Part shown: positions 23,314 to 30,723 of the stretch, in pieces
How positions within the stretch are numbered: the first letter of the stretch is position 1
How the letters are laid out: every line of letters starts with the position of its first letter
Assembly: GCA_019419645.1 (NCBI GenBank)
Contig: DXZN01000016.1
Coordinates: 1 to 30,895, forward strand
Reading direction: 5' to 3'
Source: Collinsella sp.
Lineage (GTDB): Bacteria > Actinomycetota > Coriobacteriia > Coriobacteriales > Coriobacteriaceae
Length of the DNA stretch: 30,895 nucleotides
Notes under the pieces: generated by a model
The model's database searches: none
Seen by the model: only the letters and a program-made list of their open reading frames with translations
What the model was told of the DNA's origin: nothing
Position numbers and translations under genes: made by a program

Positions 23314-23559
23314 CTAGAGCAGGTTCTTCTGCACCCACGCGATGATGTCGCTCGACTCGTAGAGCGGTTTACCGTCGATGAACAGGCAGGGAACCTGGCG
23401 CTTTCCGCCGACGGCGATGAGTGTCTGCTCGGCATCGGGGTCGGTCGAGATATTGCGCTCGGGGATGGTCACGCCGTTATCGGCCAAAAAGCGCTTGACC
23501 TTTATGCAATACGGGCAGCCGGTCATAACGTAGAGCACGAGTTCGTGATCAGTAGCCAT
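23314..23559 (-). CDS. Glutaredoxin
   Basis: An 81-aa cytosolic thiol-disulfide carrier. The active site CPYC is at residues 15-18 (VMTGCPYCIKVKRFL), the cis-Pro is in QVPCLF, and the glutathione-type GG/SSD end is seen in YESSDIIAWVQ. The frame is open further upstream, but the ATG at 23559 has TTGGAGAC before it and gives the normal length. It lies 52 bases downstream of the XRE/TipAS gene on the same strand, so they may share a transcript. Many Coriobacteriia lack glutathione, so the reductant may be another low-molecular-weight thiol. Confidence 0.9.
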   Translation of the reverse strand: MATDHELVLYVMTGCPYCIKVKRFLADNGVTIPERNISTDPDAEQTLIAVGGKRQVPCLFIDGKPLYESSDIIAWVQKNLL

Positions 23560-23611
23560 GGTGTCTCCAATCGGTTGAGGTTTCGGTTGAGATACCCAAA
23601 GCCGCCGCAGT

Positions 23612-24439
23612 CTATGCGCGATCCATTGATGACTCGATGGCATGGACCAGAAACGCCGTGGCTCCGGTGCCGCAGGGCTTGTCGTAGTAGTCGATAAAGC
23701 GCTGATCGGCAAGATAGCCGTGGGCGAGGCCCAGGTATGCTTCGTCTTGGGGCTCGTGTCCCCAGTTAAGGCCAATCCATCGACGGTGCATTGCTACAAG
23801 CTTGCGGGCCTCGCTGCCTTCCGGTTCGCTATCGCCCATGGCAATCGAGAGCTGGCCCAGAACAGCGCGTTCAAGTTCCTTCATGTCGTTCCATGTCTCG
23901 GGGTCCATGTCCAGCAGTGCCTCGTTTGCTGCATCGACAGCCTCGTCGCCATAGCGCGCCCGCGCCTCGGCGCCGAAGCGCTCCTCGTTTTCCTGCACGG
24001 CGCGCCAGCGCTCCAGCTGCGGCAAGACGGCACCCATGAGTGAGACGGCCTCGTCGAGCGACATGCCGGTGTTTTGTGCCAGGCGCGGGGCACAATCCTC
24101 GATCATTGCCTCCATCGTGGTGTCGTAGGTGTACTTGCCGTGCTCGTAGCACCACTTGCAGTAATGGTCGGTCGTGGCGCCCGTGGCGTCGGTGCCGCAG
24201 TCGTTGGGCGTGAGTATCATGCCGCAGCTCTGACAATAGTGCTCGGGCATTTCGAGCAGGTGGGACAGCGGTTCTCCGGTTATGGCGGCAATGAGCTTCA
24301 TCATGTCGATGCCCGGTGTGACTTCGCCGCGTTCCCAACGGCTGACGGCTTGGCGTGTGACGAAGAGCTTGGCGGCGAGTTGCTCTTGGGTAAGATGATG
24401 GGCGCGACGGACAGCAATGAGCTTTTCTGCGAAGGCCAT
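23612..24439 (-). CDS. XRE-HTH / zinc-ribbon / TipAS regulator
   Basis: A 275-aa cytosolic protein with three parts. Residues 5-60 are an XRE helix-turn-helix (LTQEQLAAKLFVTRQAVSRW). Residues 67-105 form a zinc-ribbon-like segment with Cys69, Cys72, Cys81, Cys94 and Cys97 (HYCQSCGMILTPNDCGTD, DHYCKWCYEHGKY). The C-terminal part (about 110-272) resembles the TipAS ligand-binding domain (AMHRRWIGLNWGH-type segment, LAHGYLADQRFIDYYDKPCG). TipAS in actinobacteria normally follows a MerR domain and binds thiopeptide antibiotics. The ATG at 24439 has AAAGGAG 7 bases before it; an open extension to 24733 is rejected. Confidence 0.88.
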   Translation of the reverse strand: MAFAEKLIAVRRAHHLTQEQLAAKLFVTRQAVSRWERGEVTPGIDMMKLIAAITGEPLSHLLEMPEHYCQSCGMILTPNDCGTDATGATTDHYCKWCYEHGKYTYDTTMEAMIEDCAPRLAQNTGMSLDEAVSLMGAVLPQLERWRAVQENEERFGAEARARYGDEAVDAANEALLDMDPETWNDMKELERAVLGQLSIAMGDSEPEGSEARKLVAMHRRWIGLNWGHEPQDEAYLGLAHGYLADQRFIDYYDKPCGTGATAFLVHAIESSMDRA

Positions 24440-24567
24440 AACGGCTCCTTTCTGCTGGTTGTTGGCTTTAAGCATACGCGGCGGCAGGTGCCCTTCCAAG
24501 CAACCGTTGGTTGCGCGACGGGGGCTGCGGCGAAGAATTGCGTGCAACGTCCCACGCCTCCATGCCG

Positions 24568-24573
24568 TACAAT
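24568..24573 (+). promoter_or_regulatory. Candidate -10 for a leaderless transcript
   Basis: TACAAT lies 7 bases before the ATG at 24581, the actinobacterial TANNNT-N7-start arrangement. No ribosome site precedes either candidate ATG. Confidence 0.45.
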
Positions 24574-24580
24574 GACCGGC

Positions 24581-25318
24581 ATGGAACCTATTGCACACAT
24601 ACATACCGATCTGCCGCAGAAGTTCGGCATTCCGCGCAACAGCTTTTTGGCGCCCCATTTGCAGGGACGCATCGTCTTTGAACCGGAATTTGCCTCCAAC
24701 GCAGCAGTTGAGGGTCTGGATTCCTTCTCTCACCTATGGTTGCTCTGGCGCTTCGAAAACGGCACGCCCGGCGGCACGGCTAAGGACATAGCCGCCGATG
24801 CCAAAAAGCAGGACAGGTCCGGAACTAATGCCAAGTGGTCGAAAACCGTGCGTCCGCCGCGTCTGGGCGGAGCCGAGCGTGTGGGCGTCTTTGCCACGCG
24901 CAGTCCGTTTCGCCCTAATCCCATCGGTCTCACCTGCGTCAAGCTTGATCGTGTCGAGCTCACCGACGATGGTCCCATCATCCATGTGTTGGGGGCCGAC
25001 CTGCGCGACGGCACGCCCATCTACGACATTAAGCCCTACATTCCGTTTGCGGATTGCCATCCGGATGCGACCGGCGGCTGGATTGAGGATGCGCCGTGGC
25101 AAGAGCTCGACGTCGAGTTTCCGCAAGCGCTGCAGGATATGGTCCCGCCTACAAAGCTTCCTGGCTTGGTTGAGGTTCTTCGCCAGGATCCGCGCCGCGC
25201 GGGCAGCAAGCACGAGCCAAACCGTGTTTATCACTTGGCCTTCGCCGGGCTCGACATATCTTTTACGGTCGATGAAACCCGGCTAACCGTAGTCGCCGTC
25301 AACGACGCGCAAGACTAA
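24581..25318 (+). CDS. trmO: TrmO-like tRNA methyltransferase (TsaA/YaeB family)
   Basis: A 245-aa protein of the family that methylates the N6 of threonylcarbamoyladenosine-37 in certain tRNAs using S-adenosylmethionine. Typical motifs: start MEPIAHIHTD, KFGIPRNSFLAPHLQGRIVF, LDSFSHLWLLWRF, then VGVFATRSPFRPNPIGLT and the strongly conserved LRDGTPIYDIKPYIPFAD. The C-terminal domain (PNRVYHLAFAGLDISFTVD) is also present. An ATG at 24572 is in frame too; the one at 24581 matches the family start and the TACAAT spacing. Divergent from the XRE/TipAS gene. Confidence 0.9.
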   Translation: MEPIAHIHTDLPQKFGIPRNSFLAPHLQGRIVFEPEFASNAAVEGLDSFSHLWLLWRFENGTPGGTAKDIAADAKKQDRSGTNAKWSKTVRPPRLGGAERVGVFATRSPFRPNPIGLTCVKLDRVELTDDGPIIHVLGADLRDGTPIYDIKPYIPFADCHPDATGGWIEDAPWQELDVEFPQALQDMVPPTKLPGLVEVLRQDPRRAGSKHEPNRVYHLAFAGLDISFTVDETRLTVVAVNDAQD

Positions 25319-25430
25319 TCAGCCATTCGTCCGCACCCGTCAAATTAAGAGCCAAACCCCATGCCAAAACCGCCCATGCTGGTGGACAATAACGCCTACC
25401 AAAACAATCCGCTTTGCATGGGAGCCCAGG

Positions 25431-26642
25431 ATGAAATACGACTTTACTTCGCTTATCGACCGCCACGGCATGGACTCCATCGCCGTTGATTCTTGGGGTG
25501 AGATCCCCGGCATGGCTCCAAACGCACCCGACGAGGGCTTCGATCGCATTCCCATGTGGGTGGCGGACATGAACTTCGCCACGGTGCCCACGGTCCAGGA
25601 ACACATCATTCAGCGTGCCCAGCACCCCATGTTTGGCTACTTTGATCCGCGTGCCGAGTACTCTGACCGCATCATCGAATGGCAGAGCCGCCGCAATGGC
25701 GTCGAGGGTCTGCGCCCTGAACATATCGGTTACGAAAACGGCGTGCTGGGCGGTGTTGTGTCGACGCTGCGCGCGTATGTCCAGCCGGGCGATGCGGTGC
25801 TGGTCCACAGCCCCACCTACATCGGCTTTACCAAGTCTATCGAAGCCGCGGGCTATCGCATTGTCCACAGCCCGCTTAAGCTCGACGACCAAGGCGTGTG
25901 GCGTATGGACTATGAGGACATGGAGCGCAAGCTCGCCCAAAACCACATCCATGCCGCGGTGTTCTGCTCGCCGCACAATCCCTGCGGGCGCGTATGGGAG
26001 CGCGACGAGATCGAGCGCGCCATGGACATCTATCGCCAGCATGATTGCGTGGTGATCTCGGATGAGATTTGGTCCGATATCATCCTGCCGGGTCACAAGC
26101 ATATCCCGACGCAGTCGGTGAGCGAGGATGCCCGCATGCGCACGGTTGCCCTTTATGCGCCCAGCAAGACGTTTAACCTGGCGGGCCTGGTCGGCAGCTA
26201 CCACATCGTCTATAACGAGACGCTGCGCGACCGCGTGTGCGCCGTGTCCGACAAGACTCACTACAACGAGATGAACGTCCTCTCCATGCATGCGCTTATC
26301 GGTGCCTATCAGCCTCAGGGCTATGAGTGGGTGGACGAGCTCAACCAGGTGCTTGCCGGTAATATCGAGTGCTTCTGCGATTACGTTGACGAGCATTTTG
26401 CGGGCGTGTCCTATTCGCGTCCGCAAGGCACGTACATGGTGTTTCTGGACTGCACCGAATGGTGCCGCGAGCATGGCCGCGATATTCAGTGGCTGCTCGA
26501 CGAGGGGGCGCGCGTGGGCGTGGGGTATCAGGACGGCCGCCCGTTCCACGGGCCCTGCCACATTCGCGTGAATCTGGCGCTGCCGCTTTCGCGCGTAAGG
26601 GAGGCGTGCGACCGCCTGGACCGCTACGTTTTTGGGGTATAG
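25431..26642 (+). CDS. PatB/MalY-type PLP-dependent C-S lyase (cystathionine beta-lyase)
   Basis: A 403-aa fold-type I aminotransferase-like enzyme. The N terminus (VDSWGEIPGM) and PMWVADMNFATVP are typical of the MalY/PatB subgroup. YENGVLGGVV binds the cofactor phosphate region, CSPHNPCGRVW holds the PLP-contacting Asn, and VVISDEIWSDI the Asp. The Schiff-base lysine is Lys246 in YAPSKTFNLAG. The arginine binding the substrate carboxylate is in HIRVNLALP. Such enzymes split cystathionine or cysteine conjugates to a thiol, pyruvate and ammonia; some release hydrogen sulfide. CATGGGAGCCCAGG precedes the ATG. The 112-base gap before it shows nothing clear. Confidence 0.92.
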   Translation: MKYDFTSLIDRHGMDSIAVDSWGEIPGMAPNAPDEGFDRIPMWVADMNFATVPTVQEHIIQRAQHPMFGYFDPRAEYSDRIIEWQSRRNGVEGLRPEHIGYENGVLGGVVSTLRAYVQPGDAVLVHSPTYIGFTKSIEAAGYRIVHSPLKLDDQGVWRMDYEDMERKLAQNHIHAAVFCSPHNPCGRVWERDEIERAMDIYRQHDCVVISDEIWSDIILPGHKHIPTQSVSEDARMRTVALYAPSKTFNLAGLVGSYHIVYNETLRDRVCAVSDKTHYNEMNVLSMHALIGAYQPQGYEWVDELNQVLAGNIECFCDYVDEHFAGVSYSRPQGTYMVFLDCTEWCREHGRDIQWLLDEGARVGVGYQDGRPFHGPCHIRVNLALPLSRVREACDRLDRYVFGV

Positions 26643-26663
26643 GGGGCGCTCGATTCGAGTGCT

Positions 26664-26706
26664 GCCCCATGTGCCCACGCCGTCAAAATGTGTGGGCACA
26701 TGGGGC
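26664..26706. repeat. Perfect 15-base inverted repeat between converging genes
   Basis: GCCCCATGTGCCCAC (26664-26678) and GTGGGCACATGGGGC (26692-26706), 13-base loop. No T run follows directly. It could end both transcripts, or belong to the dispersed palindrome set by form, though its core differs. Confidence 0.8.
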
Positions 26707-26738
26707 GCAGAGGGTAGCGAGCGCGTTTTCCGCATTCG

Positions 26739-27218
26739 CTACTTTTCATGAATCTGCTTGCCGCAAAGATGTTCAATCGAAATCTCGTAGAGCTGGACGC
26801 CCTTTATGTCTTTGGCGATCTCCTCCTCGACTTCTTCGGCAGAAGGGTAGTACTTAAGCGCGAGCTGACGGACTTTGTCCTCGATAAACGCGGGCGCTTC
26901 ATCTACCAGGCGACAACGACCAAAGACAACGGTACTCATAACGTAGGGAGCCCAGTCGCCGTCCTTGTACCACACGTTGCCGTAAACGGTAAAGCAGACT
27001 TTATCATCATGCCTGAGTGAATCGACCTTGTGGCCAGCCTTGGCGCCATGGAAATAAATCTTGTCGTGCTCGGCGTCAAAGAAGTAGTTGACGGGAATGG
27101 CATAGGGGTAGCCATCATCGCCGTTGACGGCAAAGACGCCGCGCTTGCAGGTAGCGAGCAGTTCGCGCGCTTTCTCGTCGGTGATGGCGCGTTTCTTTCG
27201 ACGTAAGGGCCTAAACAT
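26739..27218 (-). CDS. NimA-like pyridoxamine 5'-phosphate oxidase-fold flavoprotein
   Basis: A 159-aa split-barrel FMN protein. The start FRPLRRKKRAITDEKA is typical of the NimA-like group, followed by GVFAVNGDDGYPYAIPVNYF and the conserved YFHGAKAGHK (His57). Members reduce small molecules; some are linked to 5-nitroimidazole tolerance, but most are uncharacterised. AAAGGAAG precedes the ATG at 27218. It is in the same direction as the hybrid kinase gene upstream, 41 bases after that gene ends, so co-transcription is possible. Confidence 0.9.
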   Translation of the reverse strand: MFRPLRRKKRAITDEKARELLATCKRGVFAVNGDDGYPYAIPVNYFFDAEHDKIYFHGAKAGHKVDSLRHDDKVCFTVYGNVWYKDGDWAPYVMSTVVFGRCRLVDEAPAFIEDKVRQLALKYYPSAEEVEEEIAKDIKGVQLYEISIEHLCGKQIHEK

Positions 27219-27259
27219 CGTTGGCTTCCTTTCTACTGCGCATGGTGGTTGAGTACAAA

Positions 27260-29359
27260 CTATAGCGAAACAGCCCCGTTTTTCTTGATACAGGCGAGTA
27301 TGTTTTTGAGCTTGCTAAAGTCGAGCGGTTTGGGCAGATGGGCGTTCATGCCGGCGTCGTGTGCCGCCTTGGCGTCTTCGGCAAAAGCGTTGGCGGTGAG
27401 CGCGATGATGGGGATGTCGGCCGCATCGGCCTTTTCGCTCAGGCGGATCGCCCGGGTTGCCTCGTAGCCGTCCATGCCCGGCATCATGATGTCCATCAGG
27501 ATTGCATCGAAGCTGCCGGCGGGACGACCAACATATAGATCGACCGTTTCGTTGCCGTCGGCGGCGCGAGTCACGACGATGCCTTCGCTTTCGAGCAGAG
27601 CTTGGGCAATCTCGGCATTGAGTTCGTTATCTTCTGCCAAAAGGACGTTCATGCCGGCGAGCGAGCAGCTGCTTACCTGCGTGTCTGCACATTCTTTTAT
27701 CTGAGGGTTCTTGTCGATATCGAGCGGAATCCGGACGTCAAACGTACTCCCCACGCCAACCTCACTCGAAATCTCAATCGTGCCGCCCATCATATCGATG
27801 AGCGATTTGACGATAGACATGCCAATGCCGGTTCCTTGGAACTTGCTGCGCGCATCGTCGCCTTCCTGGGCAAACGGCTCGTAAATGTGCGTCAAAAACT
27901 CGGGCGTCATACCAATGCCGGTATCCGAGACGCTAAAGCAAAACACGGCGTGCTCGTCGTCGACCGGTTTGATGGTCGATGAGAACGTGACGGTGCCTCC
28001 GTGCTTGTTGTACTTGATGCTGTTGTCGAGCAGGTTGACAAGGATCTGCCGAATATGGGTGGGGCTGCCGATCATATATTGGTCGACAGCGTAGGGCTCG
28101 CTGGTGTCGAGCATGGTTATGCCGCGGTCCGATGCGCGGAGCTTGCACAGTACGAGCGCATTGTCGCACAGCTCTTTAAGGTTGAATGATTCGTGCTCGA
28201 GCGTCACTTTGCGCTCCTCGATCCTGCCCATCTCGAGGATGTCGTTAATCAGTGACAGCAGGTGATTGGCGGCAACGCGCGCCTTGGCGCGGCTTTCGCG
28301 GGCGACCTGCATGTCGCCTTCTCTCAATTCCTCAATTTCGATAAGGCCCAGGATGCCGTTGAGCGGCGTGCGGATGTCGTGGCTCATGCGCGTGAGGAAA
28401 GCGGTTTTGGCGGCATTGGCGGCATCGGCTTTCTGCCGTTCCTCCTGTGCGCGGTAAAGCGACCAGACAAGGATGACGATGCCGGTGAGCAAAATGCAGA
28501 TGACGACTGCCGCAATGACGATGCGGTTGCGGTAGAGAAGTCGGAACGCATCCGATTCTTGCGCCGAGTACGATGTGGGGAAATAGCTGTTTGCAGAGAG
28601 CGATTCACCTGCATTGACGATGCCCTTATTGATGATTCCCAGCAGCTCGGGCTTGCCGCGCGAAATTAAACACGATAGTTGCGCCGTGTTGGTGAGTTCC
28701 TGTGTTTCGAAATCCTCGATGTCGTAGATGTCGCGGAGAGTTTCCAGGCGCGTGCTGGGGACAATGATGCAACGTGCCTTCCCCTCATTGAGGGCTTTGA
28801 GCACCTCGCCGTCATTCGAATACTCGGTTACCGTTGCGTTCGGAAAGAGACTTTCGAGCTCAAAACGGTTAACGATTGTGCTCTTTGTACAAGCGATGTT
28901 CTTAAGGTCGCTGTTCAGGTTTTTGCCACTGTGAATGGCGGTCAGCGAAACCGTTCCCATCGAGTTTGACTGGATGACCCCTGTCTGCTCGGCGAGCCAG
29001 TAGTCGCGAAACAACGGTAGGGCGACATCGATGGTTCCGTTGGAAAGGGCTTTGATCATTTGCTTGTTGTTCGAGAGTGCGATTGTTTTGACCGTAATGT
29101 CAAACTTGTCGTGCAACGTCGTTGCAAGCGAGGCGAGCGACCCTTCCATCTCGCCGTCGTCATTTTGCGTACAGTAGGGAAGTTGGTTTTTAAGATAGCC
29201 GAGCGTGATGGTATTGCCGTTTTCTTTGAGCCAGGTGGTCTCGGTGCCGGTGAGCGATGACGAGCCACTGTTTTGGGTCGAGTAACTCGATTTGACTTCC
29301 TCGTTATAGCGCGGGTTATCGCGGGCGATGGTCGTCATGGCGGCGTTGATGTCGTCCAT
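27260..29359 (-). CDS. 3' fragment: second sensor domain, HisKA, ATPase and receiver
   Basis: A 699-aa frame. Residues 50-255 are a second SBP_bac_3-like sensor domain (ITLGYLKNQLPYC). A membrane helix lies at about 280-302 (VIAAVVICILLTGIVILVWS), HisKA has His327 in LTRMSHDIRTPLNGI, the ATPase has NLLDNSIKYN, DTGIGM and GTGIGMSIV, and the receiver has Asp623 in ILMDIMMPGMDGYEA and a LPKP loop. The receiver fused to the kinase marks a hybrid kinase that would pass phosphate on to another protein; none is encoded nearby. Its ATG overlaps the stop of the 5' fragment. Confidence 0.85.
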   Translation of the reverse strand: MDDINAAMTTIARDNPRYNEEVKSSYSTQNSGSSSLTGTETTWLKENGNTITLGYLKNQLPYCTQNDDGEMEGSLASLATTLHDKFDITVKTIALSNNKQMIKALSNGTIDVALPLFRDYWLAEQTGVIQSNSMGTVSLTAIHSGKNLNSDLKNIACTKSTIVNRFELESLFPNATVTEYSNDGEVLKALNEGKARCIIVPSTRLETLRDIYDIEDFETQELTNTAQLSCLISRGKPELLGIINKGIVNAGESLSANSYFPTSYSAQESDAFRLLYRNRIVIAAVVICILLTGIVILVWSLYRAQEERQKADAANAAKTAFLTRMSHDIRTPLNGILGLIEIEELREGDMQVARESRAKARVAANHLLSLINDILEMGRIEERKVTLEHESFNLKELCDNALVLCKLRASDRGITMLDTSEPYAVDQYMIGSPTHIRQILVNLLDNSIKYNKHGGTVTFSSTIKPVDDEHAVFCFSVSDTGIGMTPEFLTHIYEPFAQEGDDARSKFQGTGIGMSIVKSLIDMMGGTIEISSEVGVGSTFDVRIPLDIDKNPQIKECADTQVSSCSLAGMNVLLAEDNELNAEIAQALLESEGIVVTRAADGNETVDLYVGRPAGSFDAILMDIMMPGMDGYEATRAIRLSEKADAADIPIIALTANAFAEDAKAAHDAGMNAHLPKPLDFSKLKNILACIKKNGAVSL

Positions 29360-30096
29360 CAGGTCAGGGCGGCTTTTAGGAACGGCAAAAAGTAGTCGCT
29401 CGAGCCTACGTAGAACATGGGTGACGCATCGGGCGACGAAATGGTGTCGTTCATGATGACGGCGTCGACCTCGCCGTCTGCAAGCGCCTCAAAGAGGGCG
29501 CTGCCGGTGTCGATTTCTTTATAGGTGCAGGTAACGTCTTCGTTGGCGAGCCACTGCTGGCCGACGATAGTTTGCATAACGCCAGAGTTGCAGCCGATGG
29601 TGAGGCCTTGGAGCGCCTGAGGGTCACCCTTGGCCAGATCGTCGCGGTCGGGCCTGGCGTAGATATAGTAGCGCTCGGTGCCCTCGGGATTTGAGGAAAA
29701 GAGCAGCTTCTGCTCGCGTTCTGCCGAATACGAGATGTTGGGCATGAGGTCGATTTCGCCTGCCTCGAGCATGTCCATAAGCTCGGAGAAGGTGCCGCTA
29801 ACGTATTCGTATTGCCAGCCCTTTGTGTAATACGAGAGGGTCTGGAGGTACTCGTAGCCCCATCCCGAGAGGCGCTCGCCCGGCGTGCCTTCCTGGAAGC
29901 CTTTGTTGTTGACGAGCCAGCCAACGCGGACCGTCTTGACCTGCTGGTCGGAGTCGGCGGCAAAGGCGGGGGCAGGCATGACGGCGCTCAGCACGGTGAG
30001 TGCGGCAAGCGCGACAGCCAGGGTGCGGCGTAGGGCTAAGCGAAGGACGGCGGAAGGTTTCACATGAAATCCTATCGAGTTGAGACAGTTTCGCAT
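29359..30096 (-). CDS. 5' fragment: signal peptide and first solute-binding sensor domain
   Basis: A 245-aa frame (234 from an in-frame GTG at 30063, which has AGGA 6 bases upstream and gives a more normal signal peptide MKPSAVLRLALRRTLAVALA). The cut is probably after AFA. The remainder is the first SBP_bac_3-like domain (VRVGWLVNNKGFQ, GWGYEYLQTLSYY, EAGEIDLMPNISYS, ALADGEVDAVIMND), which would bind a small ligand outside the membrane. It ends abruptly at the frameshift. Confidence 0.8.
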   Translation of the reverse strand: MRNCLNSIGFHVKPSAVLRLALRRTLAVALAALTVLSAVMPAPAFAADSDQQVKTVRVGWLVNNKGFQEGTPGERLSGWGYEYLQTLSYYTKGWQYEYVSGTFSELMDMLEAGEIDLMPNISYSAEREQKLLFSSNPEGTERYYIYARPDRDDLAKGDPQALQGLTIGCNSGVMQTIVGQQWLANEDVTCTYKEIDTGSALFEALADGEVDAVIMNDTISSPDASPMFYVGSSDYFLPFLKAALT

Positions 30097-30150
30097 AAGG
30101 ATACCAGCTCAGCATGCTTAGTCGGCAGCTGAGCCGCTAAACGGTCCCGC

Positions 30151-30208
30151 CCGGCACTTGGGGACAGTCCCTTTCTGCCGGCACAAAAGGAACGTCCCCA
30201 ACTGCCGG
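30151..30208. repeat. Palindrome, CCGGCA-TTGGGGAC variant
   Basis: CCGGCACTTGGGGACAGTCC (from 30151) pairs with AAAAGGAACGTCCCCAACTG (from 30185, to CCGG at 30208); 24-base arms with a few differences. It combines the GGGGACAGTCCCTTT core of one palindrome type with the AACGTCCCCAA arm of another. It lies in the leader of the channel gene. Confidence 0.8.
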
Positions 30209-30261
30209 TTGTGGGACAATACCGAGCGAATGTGATTGGGCGTCTGGGAAAAGGGGTCGCG

Positions 30262-30687
30262 ATGAACAAGTTGAGGACGCTTGCCGATGTTTTGCGCCAG
30301 GCTGGCTTTGCGCGCATCACGGGCCTGTTTCTCGTCTTCTATCTGCTGTGCTCGACGGCCGTCTGGCTGTCCGAGCCCACGACCCTTACGTTTGGCGACG
30401 GCCTCTGGTTTAGCTTTGAAACCGTATCGACCATCGGCTTTGGCGATATCCCGGCCGAGACGCCGGTTGCCCGCGCTATCACTGTCGTTTTGAGCGTCAT
30501 CAGCATCTTCTACATCGCCATGCTCACGGGCGTGGCGGTGAACTACTGCAATACGCTCATCAAGATGCGCCAAAAGGACACCATGGCGCGCTTTATGGAC
30601 GATCTTGAGCATTTGGAAGAGCTCGATCGTGACGAGCTCGCTGACCTGTCGCGCCGCGTGCGCGAGTACCGTCGCCGGCAACGATAG
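30262..30687 (+). CDS. Two-helix potassium channel (Ion_trans_2 type)
   Basis: A 141-aa membrane protein. Helix 1 lies at about 18-36 and the pore loop at 48-60. The selectivity filter is TIGFGD (57-62), a variant of TVGYGD. Helix 2 is at about 72-96, and a charged cytosolic coil (EHLEELDRDELADLSRRVRE) ends it. A complete channel would be a tetramer. AAAAGGGG precedes the ATG at 30262; the open frame begins at 30211, but that start would run through the palindrome edge. The absence of an RCK domain leaves gating unclear. Confidence 0.9.
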   Translation: MNKLRTLADVLRQAGFARITGLFLVFYLLCSTAVWLSEPTTLTFGDGLWFSFETVSTIGFGDIPAETPVARAITVVLSVISIFYIAMLTGVAVNYCNTLIKMRQKDTMARFMDDLEHLEELDRDELADLSRRVREYRRRQR

Positions 30688-30723
30688 AACGGGTGCCGCG
30701 CGTCACGACGAGGGGGATTGCAT

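Larger units (their letters stand above)
27260..30096 (-). pseudogene. Hybrid sensor histidine kinase split by a one-base frameshift
   Basis: Two open frames overlap at 29359 (TGATG). Across the junction the first frame reads GSSDYFLPFLKAALT and stops, whereas the second, extended upstream, reads FAVPKSRPDLMDDIN, the expected continuation of a bacterial extracellular solute-binding domain. The switch point is a run of five A (29387-29391; T5 on the coding strand). A sixth base would give SDYFFAVPKSRPDL and a single 945-aa protein, since 2837 plus one base is an exact number of codons. It may be a true inactivating deletion, a slippage-prone phase switch or a sequencing error. Reinitiation at the ATG would give a kinase without a signal peptide. 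Confidence 0.85.

Noticed and set aside
24440..24733. 98-residue extension of the XRE/TipAS protein
   Set aside because: It would overlap the divergent trmO gene and lacks a ribosome site; AAAGGAG marks the ATG at 24439.
25299..26735. 478-aa minus-strand frame
   Set aside because: Antisense shadow of the PatB/MalY gene, which has all PLP motifs.
10448..30208. Palindromes as a CRISPR array
   Set aside because: Copies are kilobases apart, singly placed, with no regular spacers and no cas genes.
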